Shown: piece after piece, positions 1 to 6,516 of the stretch | Numbering within the stretch: the stretch's first letter is position 1 | How the letters are laid out: each line of letters begins with the position of its first letter | Assembly: GCA_002424305.1 (NCBI GenBank) | Contig: DIQZ01000087.1 | Coordinates: forward strand, 1 to 6,622 | Reading direction: 5' to 3' | Length of the DNA: 6,622 nt | Source: Firmicutes bacterium UBA5449 | Lineage (GTDB): Bacteria; Bacillota; SHA-98; UBA4971 | Position numbers and translations under genes: made by a program | The notes under the pieces: model-generated | Told to the model about the DNA's origin: nothing | The model's input: the letters and a program-made list of their open reading frames with translations, nothing else | The model's database searches: none

Positions 1-593
1 CTGTCAATGCCCGATGACATATCATGCTCCTGTGATGTGATAATGGAGAACCCTCTGTCAGAAATACCACATTCCGCAAGGATACCGAAGGACAGAGCTT
101 CTAAGTCATCCAGGAAGTCATCAGAGAATATCGCTATCCGTCGAAGAGCTTCCAGATCCTCGTGGCTAAAACCCAAGTCCGAGACATACTTGTCTTCACC
201 GCTGCCAAGCGTTCTTTCTGAACTCTGTAAAGAAGCTTGTCGGAGTGCTCGAAGAGGCTTTCTTAAGATACTCCACTCCTTAGGCGCCCACATATTGGGT
301 ACGGGCGTATGACCGGATGCCATGGACTGCTGTAACCAATTCTGTAACTGCACCAGCTCATGAACTGTTTTAGCGCCTGCATTCCGAAATGACGAAAGCT
401 CTTCTTCACTGAGAGAAAGTAGTTGCTTGACGGTTGAGATGTTGTTTCTCCTGAGGACGTTTCTCGCACGTGTGCTGAGCTCACTGAGTGCATATTTCAA
501 ATCCTCACTGCTAAGTTGTTTCTCTTCGCGATCACAAGGCGCTTTATCCGCAATCACTGTCCCCGGACTCATGTCATTCCTCTCCACATTCAT
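1..593 (-). CDS. Partial protein with RNA polymerase alpha-CTD-like DNA-binding domain (5' portion; runs off left edge)
   Basis: The reverse strand is open without a stop from an ATG at 593-591 to the window edge (197 codons). A GGAGG site (complement of 602-606) lies 8 nt before that ATG; a second in-frame Met is codon 8. Residues about 27-90 resemble the C-terminal domain of the RNA polymerase alpha subunit, a helix-hairpin-helix fold that binds DNA. By eye, E. coli alpha DNA-contact residues align as R265=R42, N268=N45, N294=N71, G296=G73, K298=K75, S299=T76 and E302=E79. No alpha N-terminal assembly domain precedes it, and only about 26 polar residues come before the domain, so this is not rpoA. 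Residues 98-197 have a Trp/basic segment followed by an acidic helical-looking stretch (about 143-170) that I do not recognise. It is divergent from the downstream operon. Function is unknown; a DNA-binding or transcription-associated role is inferred from the domain alone. Confidence 0.8.
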   Translation of the reverse strand, partial: MNVERNDMSPGTVIADKAPCDREEKQLSSEDLKYALSELSTRARNVLRRNNISTVKQLLSLSEEELSSFRNAGAKTVHELVQLQNWLQQSMASGHTPVPNMWAPKEWSILRKPLRALRQASLQSSERTLGSGEDKYVSDLGFSHEDLEALRRIAIFSDDFLDDLEALSFGILAECGISDRGFSIITSQEHDMSSGID

Positions 594-949
594 TAGCTAA
601 ACCTCCGCTGCATTCTTGGATCTGTACGGGAAGTCACGCCGAAAATCCTTGTGGACGTTGTCCCTGACATGCTCTTATGCAAATTGATCTAGCTACGCAA
701 TGCAGAAAGCTAGTAAGTGATCCAGTCTTGAGTTCCAAAGGGATTTCATAGCTTGCAGGTATATGTGTCCACTTGCCCGTATTTCGGCATGCATGAATTC
801 GGAATAAGTTGTAGCAGGTTCCATTGTGTTATGATTACTGCCATTTAATACCACTACTTCCAATTCTTCTGTACCTATCTTCCTAATCCTTCATCGCTAG
901 TTCATTGTGGGAATATCGTGGAAACTCCATCGGTTACTGAACATGTAGA

Positions 950-981
950 GCATACGACGTGTTGTCTTGTGTGTTGTATGC
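950..981. repeat. Imperfect inverted repeat / hairpin
   Basis: GCATACGAC (950-958) pairs with GTTGTATGC (973-981): nine pairs with a single G-T wobble around a 14-nt T/G-rich loop. It lies about 150 bp upstream of the IclR start and has no T-run after it, so it is not a typical terminator. It may be an operator or a chance structure. Confidence 0.35.
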
Positions 982-1072
982 ACACTTCTGGGTGGTGTCG
1001 ATGAGGCAGAGGAGGGAGCAAGAGCATAGACGGAAGAAAAGCATGTGAAGAATTTCGGTGGATGGGAGGAGT

Positions 1073-1100
1073 TTGAGGGAACGAGTCGAATTCTTATAGT
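1073..1100 (+). promoter_or_regulatory. Candidate sigma-70-type promoter for the IclR gene / operon
   Basis: TTGAGG (1073-1078) and TATAGT (1095-1100) are separated by 16 bp. They match the -35 and -10 consensus at 4 of 6 and 5 of 6 positions. Transcription would start near 1107, giving a leader of about 25 nt that contains the 1113-1127 dyad. This is motif evidence only. Confidence 0.4.
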
Positions 1101-1112
1101 AATATCATAGAA

Positions 1113-1127
1113 TGAAAGGGACTTTCA
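1113..1127. promoter_or_regulatory. Dyad TGAAAG-GGA-CTTTCA, candidate IclR-family operator
   Basis: A perfect 6-bp-arm inverted repeat with a 3-bp centre ends 4 bp before the IclR start codon and lies just after the predicted -10. IclR-family proteins bind short palindromes, and the GAAA...TTTC core recalls the KdgR-type box. The position would suit autorepression. The dyad also contains the only purine-rich stretch that could serve as ribosome binding site (AAAGGG, 1116-1120), so an occupying protein or an RNA hairpin would hide it. Operator function is inferred. Confidence 0.45.
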
Positions 1128-1131
1128 CACA

Positions 1132-1995
1132 ATGAAAGCCAATGGCAAAAGTGGTAATGCGAATGACAAAAATCCGAGAGTAGGTGGGCAGAAGTCAGGC
1201 AGAGCCGCATCTTCTGACGGGCCTGACACGAGGACAGTCCGCTCAGTTGAACGCGCTCTTGACATACTGGACTGTTTTAGCCTTCAACAGAGGGAACTTA
1301 CGCTGACTGAGATAGCACAAGCTGTTGAGCTTCCTCTTCCTACTACTTACAGGCTTGCCAAGGTGCTGGAGAGGCGCGGATGGCTGAGACGCAACGATCA
1401 GACCGGGTTCTATTCGTTGGGACTTCGCGTGCTGGAGAGAGGAACAGTTGCGCTGTCAGGATTTACTCTTAGGGAAAAGGCACAGGAAGAGTTGGATGCC
1501 TTAGCAGCCAAGACGTCCGGTACTGTCCTATTAGGTGCGATTGAAGATGACCAATTGGTATATGTAGATCGACGTGACAGTCGGGCACCGCTGCGCGTGG
1601 TGTCGAAAGTAGGCCAAGTCAGGGCTATCAATTACGGAATCCTAGGCAAACTCCTTATGGCCTACATGCCTGAAGAGTGTGTGCGTGAGGAGCTGAAGGC
1701 AAATCCGTTGTCAAAGCGTGCCCGTCGGGCATTTGCATCAGACGAAGAGTATCTTGGGGAGCTAGCGAGGGTGCGCAAGTCCGGGTATGCCACGGCAGTA
1801 GATGAGACGACCGACGGCGTTGCCGGGGTCGCTGCGCCGATCTTCGGAGTTCAGGGAACGGTTATTGCGGGACTCGCTGTCCTTATTCCGACAGCATTAT
1901 GGAGCGATGACGTTCGCGCCCGGGACCTTGAAGCAGTTCGGGCTTCTGCAGCTCGTATATCTAAGCTCATGGGGTACCAGGCGGTGCATGTCTGA
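1132..1995 (+). CDS. IclR-family transcriptional regulator
   Basis: This 287-residue protein has the two-domain IclR layout. An N-terminal winged helix-turn-helix spans about residues 35-95: TVRSVERALDILDCF, then the LTLTEIAQAVELPLPTTYRLAKVLERRGWL region with the recognition helix near 69-79. A C-terminal effector-binding domain spans about 110-285 and includes the family-typical GKLLMAYMPEE and AVDETTDGVAGVAAPIF stretches. The start is forced: an in-frame TAG at 1108-1110 lies upstream and no other in-frame start occurs between it and the helix-turn-helix. The ribosome binding site is weak (AAAGGG, 11 nt away). A hydrophilic Lys/Gly/Asn-rich tail of about 33 residues precedes the domain, longer than in many relatives. 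IclR proteins are cytoplasmic dimers that respond to small organic acids. As first gene of a transporter operon it probably regulates it, and possibly itself via the dyad at 1113-1127. The family is certain, the effector unknown. Confidence 0.95.
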   Translation: MKANGKSGNANDKNPRVGGQKSGRAASSDGPDTRTVRSVERALDILDCFSLQQRELTLTEIAQAVELPLPTTYRLAKVLERRGWLRRNDQTGFYSLGLRVLERGTVALSGFTLREKAQEELDALAAKTSGTVLLGAIEDDQLVYVDRRDSRAPLRVVSKVGQVRAINYGILGKLLMAYMPEECVREELKANPLSKRARRAFASDEEYLGELARVRKSGYATAVDETTDGVAGVAAPIFGVQGTVIAGLAVLIPTALWSDDVRARDLEAVRASAARISKLMGYQAVHV

Positions 1996-2050
1996 GTAAT
2001 TGTATGAATGTGTGTTTAACAGTACACCGAGGAGACACAACTTGAAATAC

Positions 2051-2058
2051 AAGGAGGT
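2051..2058 (+). promoter_or_regulatory. Strong Shine-Dalgarno for the AroA-like gene
   Basis: AAGGAGGT is fully complementary to the 16S rRNA tail. It is followed by three consecutive in-frame ATGs at 2061, 2064 and 2067, with gaps of 2, 5 and 8 nt. Spacing favours the second or third ATG. Confidence 0.8.
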
Positions 2059-2060
2059 AT

Positions 2061-3377
2061 ATGATGATGCAGTGTATCGCAAAATCCGGGGTACTGCGTG
2101 GAGAAGCCACCATCCCGGGCTCTAAGTCGAACACTACAAGGGCTGTTGTGTTAGCGACGCTTGCCCCGGGAAGATCCGTGCTCCATAATCCGGTGCACAG
2201 TGTAGACTGCTATTCAACGGTGGATGTATGCCGCGCCCTGGGTGCCAAGATCGAAATCGGTGAGGATGTCTGGGTTGTAGAAGGTGTCGGACCGGATCTC
2301 GAGCCGCCGTCTGACGTGCTAAACGTAGGCAACAGTGGGACTACTCTCTACATCATCACTGCGGTTGCAAGTCATGTTATGAACGGTTGGGCAGTGGTAA
2401 CTGGCGACTATCAGATTAGACGTAGGCCTTCTGGTCCACTGGTGAAGGCTTTGAATGATCTGGGGGCCAGGTGTTTCGCGACGCGTCCGAATTCAGGCGC
2501 TGCACCTCTCGTGTGCGGTGGGCCTGTGGTGGGAGGCACAACCAGTCTTCCGGGGGTCAACTCTCAGTGGCTTACCCCTCTCTTGATGATTGGCCCTCTT
2601 ACTCAAAAGGGAATTACTGTAGAGGTTGACAATCTGCAGGAGAAACCCTACATTGAAATGACTTTACGCTGGCTCAAGCATCTTGATGTGCAGTTCACAA
2701 ACACTGATTGGAAGCACTTCCACGTACCCGGAGGTCAGAGATACGAGGCTTTTGAAGGATCAGTCCCATCCGATTGGGAGTCAGCATGTTTTCCACTGGT
2801 GGCAGCTGCCATTACTGATTCCGATATCACTCTGCATGGTCTGGATATGTTCGATGCTCAGGGGGACAAGGAGATCATTCGTATCCTTCAGGCTATGGGC
2901 GCAGATGTGGAGGTTAAGAATGATGGAGATGGGGGCATACGCGTACGGGGCGGCAAGACCTTGCATGGTATCGAAATAGATTGCAGTGATATCCCGGATG
3001 CGCCTCCAATTTTATCAGTGCTGGGTACCCAGTCTGAAGGGCGTACGGTACTTTACAATCTGCATGCTTCAAGGCTCAAGGAGACCGACCGTCCTCGATC
3101 CATCTATGAAGAGCTACTAAAGATGGGAGGTAAGTTGTACTGGGAGAATGATGACAGGCTGGTAATCGAGAGATCGGATCTTAAAGGCACGCAGATAGAC
3201 GGAAGGCAGGATCACAGAATCGTTATGGCTACGGCTTGCGGGGCCATGGGGGCGGGCGGAACAACGACCATAAGCAGTGCTGAGTATGCAAAGGTATCGT
3301 TCCCGACGTTCTTTGAGGTAATGACATCTCTGGGAGCGCCGTTCGAACTTGAAGGGGAATCGGAGCACGCAAAATAG
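2061..3377 (+). CDS. aroA: 3-phosphoshikimate 1-carboxyvinyltransferase (EPSP synthase) family protein
   Basis: This 438-residue cytoplasmic enzyme of the EPSP synthase/MurA fold is close to the 427 residues of E. coli AroA. The family transfers the enolpyruvyl group of PEP to a hydroxyl; AroA uses shikimate 3-phosphate on the way to chorismate. Numbered from the first ATG, K22, S23, R27 (PGSKSNTTR), D49, D313 (DIPDAP), K340-E341-R344 (LKETDR), H385-R386 (QDHR) and K411 coincide with E. coli, and R122 matches R124. The GNSGTT motif at 90-95 keeps the glycine equivalent to G96. Differences by eye: R100 to Y97, P101 to I98, S169 to N167, S197 to E194 and N336 to A336. The last three face shikimate 3-phosphate in E. 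coli. Spacing to AAGGAGGT favours starts at 2064 or 2067. It sits between a regulator and a transporter, with no other aro gene visible. It may be true AroA or an enolpyruvyl transferase with another acceptor; the family is sure, the substrate less so. Confidence 0.88.
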   Translation: MMMQCIAKSGVLRGEATIPGSKSNTTRAVVLATLAPGRSVLHNPVHSVDCYSTVDVCRALGAKIEIGEDVWVVEGVGPDLEPPSDVLNVGNSGTTLYIITAVASHVMNGWAVVTGDYQIRRRPSGPLVKALNDLGARCFATRPNSGAAPLVCGGPVVGGTTSLPGVNSQWLTPLLMIGPLTQKGITVEVDNLQEKPYIEMTLRWLKHLDVQFTNTDWKHFHVPGGQRYEAFEGSVPSDWESACFPLVAAAITDSDITLHGLDMFDAQGDKEIIRILQAMGADVEVKNDGDGGIRVRGGKTLHGIEIDCSDIPDAPPILSVLGTQSEGRTVLYNLHASRLKETDRPRSIYEELLKMGGKLYWENDDRLVIERSDLKGTQIDGRQDHRIVMATACGAMGAGGTTTISSAEYAKVSFPTFFEVMTSLGAPFELEGESEHAK

Positions 3378-3386
3378 TCGATTATT

Positions 3387-3393
3387 GAGGAGG
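3387..3393 (+). promoter_or_regulatory. Shine-Dalgarno that sets the TAXI protein start
   Basis: GAGGAGG lies 10 nt after the stop of the AroA-like gene. It is 9 nt before an in-frame GTG (3403) and 15 nt before an ATG (3409), so the GTG is the better start. It lies downstream of the in-frame ATG at 3349 inside the preceding gene, which it therefore cannot serve. Confidence 0.75.
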
Positions 3394-3402
3394 CAGATAT
3401 CC

Positions 3403-4398
3403 GTGAGAATGAGTAACATGGTGAAGAAGCTGGTATGTGTACTAATCCTCGCAAGCATGACGCTATTGGGAGCAGACGCAACGGCAGCCCCCAAACGTCG
3501 ATTCGTGATCGCGACTGCAGGCACCGCAGGTGCACTGTACCCCATGGGTGTTGCAATGGGTGAAACTATCAACAAGCATTCCGACAGATTCGTGGCAAGC
3601 GCAGAGTCAAGCGCTGCGTCCGTGGCAAACATTCGCAACATGGATGACGGCAAAGTAGAATGGGGAATATCCCAAAGCGAGATTGCAAGCTTTGCTTACA
3701 CAGGCACTGAGATATTCCAAGGGAAAAAAATTGACGGGCTTCAAGCTTTGTTTGCCACAGTCGGATCATGGGTTCAGATTTTCGTCCCGGCTAACAGCCC
3801 AATCAAGACTGTAGCAGATCTCAAAGGCAAGCGGGTCGGAGTAGGCTCCCCGGGATCAGGTGGTGAAGTGGATGCTCGCATGGTCCTGGAATACTATGGC
3901 TTGAACTATAAGAACGTCAAACCCTTATACATGACTGATTCTGAGATGGTCAGTTCACTACGAGATGGCGCACTTGATGCCATGATATGTACTCACCCGC
4001 TGAAGTCAGCAGCTCTGCTGGACCTTACCACTTCCTTTAAGGTTAGGATGCTTTCTGTAGTTGACGATGGATTCTATGAGGAGCATCCCTATTTCATAAA
4101 GGCCAAGATTGATGCAGGGACTTACAATAACGTGGACTACGACGTCTTTACCCCTTATAGCCGGGTCATCATGTTTACACACGAGAACGCCAAGTTCTCC
4201 GATGATGACGTATTTCATCTTCTTGACGTGATCTTCTCTAACCGAGACGAATGGAAGACTTCCCATGCTGCAGTGGACAGACAGGTAACCCTGGACGGAG
4301 CAATCGATGGCATAGCGGTTCCTCTTCATCCGGGCGCAGTTAAGTTCTTTGAGTCAAAGGGAATGGACGTGCCCGATCTAATCAGACCTGGCAAGTGA
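3403..4398 (+). CDS. TAXI-family TRAP transporter solute-binding protein
   Basis: This is an exported binding protein of 331 residues, normal for the family. It begins with a signal peptide: basic VKK at 7-9, hydrophobic LVCVLILASMTLLG at 10-23, and small residues ending DATAA before PKRRF, with likely cleavage near 28-29. The mature start FVIATAGTAGALYPMGVAMGE is the classic TAXI opening. It is followed by an SSAASVANIRNM ligand-region stretch, GKRVGVGSPGSGGEVDA in the middle, and LHPGAVKFFESKG near the C-terminus, all typical of this family. There is no lipobox cysteine in the usual place (Cys12 lies inside the hydrophobic core). TAXI proteins bind small carboxylates or amino acids such as glutamate and pass them to a TRAP permease, which is the next gene 43 bp downstream. 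GTG at 3403 is chosen from the AGGAGG spacing; an ATG at 3349 would overlap the previous gene and spoil the signal peptide. The ligand cannot be read from sequence. Confidence 0.92.
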   Translation: MRMSNMVKKLVCVLILASMTLLGADATAAPKRRFVIATAGTAGALYPMGVAMGETINKHSDRFVASAESSAASVANIRNMDDGKVEWGISQSEIASFAYTGTEIFQGKKIDGLQALFATVGSWVQIFVPANSPIKTVADLKGKRVGVGSPGSGGEVDARMVLEYYGLNYKNVKPLYMTDSEMVSSLRDGALDAMICTHPLKSAALLDLTTSFKVRMLSVVDDGFYEEHPYFIKAKIDAGTYNNVDYDVFTPYSRVIMFTHENAKFSDDDVFHLLDVIFSNRDEWKTSHAAVDRQVTLDGAIDGIAVPLHPGAVKFFESKGMDVPDLIRPGK

Positions 4399-4441
4399 AC
4401 GAAGAGAGCATAAAGGAAATGTCATATTGGAGGGGAATCTC

Positions 4442-6355
4442 ATGGGTACTGTAGGCAAGTCGAGGCTTAAGTCTATTCCAGCAATCATAGCAGTGTCGGT
4501 AGCCCTGGCGCTGGCAGGATTTCACCTGCTAACAGCGTTCTACGGCACCCTTTCCCCTATGATACAGAGATTCGTGCACTTGTTCGGAGCATTACTACTT
4601 GCGTTTCTGTTATATGACGCTAACGGAGAACGCCACAAAGGCTCTACCGCAGTATCGCGGTGGAGCCTCGCCCTTGTAGTAGTGACCGCCGTTCTTGGAG
4701 TCTATATGATCTATGAACTTAATCCCGATGCAGTGCTGAACCGAGGTATCTGGGGGATTTCCGAACTGGAACAGTGGACAGGCCTCTTATTGATGATACT
4801 GGTACTCGAGGCGACACGTAGGACTGTAGGATGGCCCTTGGTGATCGTGGCTCTGGTGGCTTTGGCCTATGCTTTTTTCGGCCCTTACCTACCACAGGCT
4901 ATCGCTCATAAAGGCTATGACGTTTGGCGTCTGGTGGAGACGCTGTCATGGACTACAGAAGGAATACTGGGTATTCCAATGGCAGCGTCAGCCACATTTG
5001 TCGCTGTTTTCATATTATTCGGCTCGTTTCTGGAGACGCTGGGCGGGGCCAAGTTCTTTCTTGATCTTTCATCTGCCGTAGCAGGGCATCGCAAGGGAGG
5101 TCCTGCTCAGGTGGCTGTTCTCTCTAGCGGTGCAATGGGCACAATATCAGGCTCTGCCGTAGCAAATGTAGTGACTACCGGTACATTTACTATACCGCTG
5201 ATGAAAAGCCTTGGGTACCCGTCTGCTTTTGCCGGGGCAGTAGAGGCTGTAGCTTCTACCGGTGGCCAGATTATGCCTCCGGTCATGGGCGCAGCTGCCT
5301 TCGTCATGGCTGAGATGATCGAGGTTCCGTACTGGAAGATATGCATTGCAGCATTTCTCCCTGCCGTGCTTTACTACGTCTCGGTATCTGCTCAGGTATA
5401 CCTTCGCGCGGACCGCCTTGGCCTGGAGGGGCTCCCGAAAGATGAACTACCCAAGGCAGGGCCTACCCTTAAGAAAGGCTGGTATCTGCTGGTACCACTG
5501 GTCTCTCTGGTCATCATGCTCGTTGCACTGCAGTGGTCTCCTATGAAGTCAGGGATCTGGACTGTAGTCATAACTGTTGCCTTAAGCTGCCTCAACTACT
5601 ACCTACGGGAAAGGCGTTTCCCTTGGAAGGAACTGGTGAAGGCACTTGAGCTTGGTGGGAAGACGCTTGTCCCTGTCGCTACAGCCTGCGGCGCAGCAGG
5701 TATCGTCATCGGAGTGGTATCTCTCACGGGTATCGGCGTCCGCTTCTCCCAGGTAGTCATCGACCTGGCACACGGATCGTTGCCACTGACGCTTCTCTAT
5801 ACCATGATGGCTTGCATAGTGCTGGGGATGGGCTTGCCGACGACGGCAGCGTACATCATCACCGCAGTGTTGGGCGCGCCTGCCCTGATTTCGCTGGGTG
5901 TTCAGCCTATGGCGGCCCACCTGTTCGTGTTGTATTTCGCATGCCTTTCATTTATCACGCCCCCTGTGGCTTTGTCAGCCTACGCTGCAGCGGGTATAGC
6001 CAACGCCAACCCGATGAAGACTGGTTGGAGTGCATGGAAACTGGGTATGGCAGGCTTTATTGTTCCGTTTATGTTCGTCTATAACCGTGCACTGCTTCTG
6101 CAAGGACACTGGTACGAGCTGTTATTGGTAGTCTGTACATCGATACTTGGGGTTTTCGCTTTGGCAGTTGCCATCGAAGGTTGGCTTCGAAGACAGCTCC
6201 CGTGGTGGTGCCGGGTGGCCGCTTTTGTGGCAGCGTTATTGCTAATAGTTCCAGGATGGGTCACTGATCTTGGAGGCCTGGCTCTCATGGCCTTGGTGTA
6301 CATTGTGTCGCGAGCAAGTAGAGATGGTAAGAACACTCTTCCTCACGGCGCATAG
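4442..6355 (+). CDS. Fused TRAP transporter permease (small and large membrane subunits)
   Basis: This is an integral inner-membrane protein of 637 residues. The first four hydrophobic segments (about 12-34, 42-59, 74-91, 112-150) form the small-subunit (DctQ-like) part. The rest is the DctM-like large subunit with many membrane spans. Hallmarks in the large subunit are GSAVANVVTTG (237-247), GGQIMPPVMGAAAF (274-287), the repeat-related LGMGLPTTAAYI (461-472) and FITPPVALSAYAAAGIA (504-520). The two halves show the internal two-fold repeat of the family. Two or three more hydrophobic segments follow (about 559-577, 590-607, 608-623), as in fused permeases that pair with TAXI proteins. It would import the solute captured by the upstream protein using a Na+ or H+ gradient. 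GGAGGGG at 4429-4435 lies 6 nt before ATG 4442, so this ATG is preferred to a TTG at 4427. It is probably the last gene of the operon. Confidence 0.94.
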   Translation: MGTVGKSRLKSIPAIIAVSVALALAGFHLLTAFYGTLSPMIQRFVHLFGALLLAFLLYDANGERHKGSTAVSRWSLALVVVTAVLGVYMIYELNPDAVLNRGIWGISELEQWTGLLLMILVLEATRRTVGWPLVIVALVALAYAFFGPYLPQAIAHKGYDVWRLVETLSWTTEGILGIPMAASATFVAVFILFGSFLETLGGAKFFLDLSSAVAGHRKGGPAQVAVLSSGAMGTISGSAVANVVTTGTFTIPLMKSLGYPSAFAGAVEAVASTGGQIMPPVMGAAAFVMAEMIEVPYWKICIAAFLPAVLYYVSVSAQVYLRADRLGLEGLPKDELPKAGPTLKKGWYLLVPLVSLVIMLVALQWSPMKSGIWTVVITVALSCLNYYLRERRFPWKELVKALELGGKTLVPVATACGAAGIVIGVVSLTGIGVRFSQVVIDLAHGSLPLTLLYTMMACIVLGMGLPTTAAYIITAVLGAPALISLGVQPMAAHLFVLYFACLSFITPPVALSAYAAAGIANANPMKTGWSAWKLGMAGFIVPFMFVYNRALLLQGHWYELLLVVCTSILGVFALAVAIEGWLRRQLPWWCRVAAFVAALLLIVPGWVTDLGGLALMALVYIVSRASRDGKNTLPHGA

Positions 6356-6380
6356 GAACGGTTGCCTTCTTCCGAGGCGA

Positions 6381-6391
6381 TGTCAGTGACA
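6381..6391. repeat. Small palindrome TGTCA-G-TGACA
   Basis: A perfect 5-bp-arm palindrome lies 25 bp after the permease stop and is followed by an alternating TA run (6394-6403). The GTGA/TCAC and TATATA elements recur in the repeats at 6535-6570, so it could be a further site for the same regulator. It could also be chance. Confidence 0.3.
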
Positions 6392-6413
6392 CGTATATAT
6401 ATACTTTATGATT

Positions 6414-6449
6414 CTATAGGCACGGCAGCGGAGGCTATCGTGCCTATAG
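6414..6449. repeat. Perfect 11-bp inverted repeat, possible operon terminator
   Basis: CTATAGGCACG (6414-6424) and CGTGCCTATAG (6439-6449) are exact reverse complements around a 14-nt loop, 58 bp after the permease stop. In RNA this is a stable hairpin placed where an operon end is expected. There is no T-run directly after the stem; the nearest is TTTT at 6465-6468, so it is not a classical intrinsic terminator. The element CTATAGGC recurs at 6444-6451, where GCCTATAGGC (6442-6451) is itself palindromic, which permits an alternative fold. It could stabilise the mRNA end, act as a terminator with a displaced T-run, or be a protein-binding dyad. Confidence 0.6.
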
Positions 6450-6516
6450 GCTATCTGACGGGGGTTTTCTCATGCTACGACTGCTGCTCTAAACATGAGG
6501 CTCATCGAAATCCTAG

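Larger units (their letters stand above)
594..1131. other. Divergent intergenic region, no gene recognised
   Basis: This is 538 bp between the minus-strand alpha-CTD-like gene and the plus-strand IclR gene. It is visibly more AT-rich than the genes on the left two thirds and has no open frame with a credible start and ribosome binding site. Positions 1001-1040 are strongly purine-biased (34 of 40 plus-strand bases are A or G), and the bias continues with interruptions to about 1085. The right end holds a plausible IclR promoter and a dyad, listed separately. Minus-strand promoter elements for the left gene were looked for at about 620-760, but only weak matches were found. No tRNA or known riboswitch pattern was recognised. 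Confidence 0.6.

Noticed and set aside
7..312. Plus-strand 101-codon open frame at the left edge
   Set aside because: It is antisense to the minus-strand alpha-CTD-like gene, whose protein has recognisable domain residues and a good ribosome binding site; this frame has neither.
2400..2440. Apparent loss of the PEP-binding arginine (R124) in the AroA-like protein
   Set aside because: A first alignment matched the wrong arginine. Counting along E. coli AroA, R124 is the Arg just before Pro in ERP, and the protein here has RRRP, so it is retained.
3349..3402. Upstream ATG start for the TAXI protein
   Set aside because: It overlaps the AroA-like gene, lacks a ribosome binding site, and would add 18 Arg-rich residues before the signal peptide; GAGGAGG lies downstream and fits the GTG at 3403.
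3436..3438. Lipoprotein cysteine in the TAXI signal peptide
   Set aside because: Cys12 follows Leu-Val only two residues after the lysines, inside the hydrophobic core, without a lipobox; a signal peptidase I site near residue 28 fits better.
3117..3653. Minus-strand 178-codon open frame
   Set aside because: It spans the junction of two well-supported plus-strand genes, has no recognisable domain, and is best explained as a codon-bias shadow.
4427..4441. TTG start for the permease
   Set aside because: The Shine-Dalgarno GGAGGGG overlaps and follows this codon and is correctly spaced for the ATG at 4442.
6364..6378. GCCT...AGGC hairpin as terminator of the operon
   Set aside because: The stem is only four pairs and is followed by no T-run; too weak to annotate.
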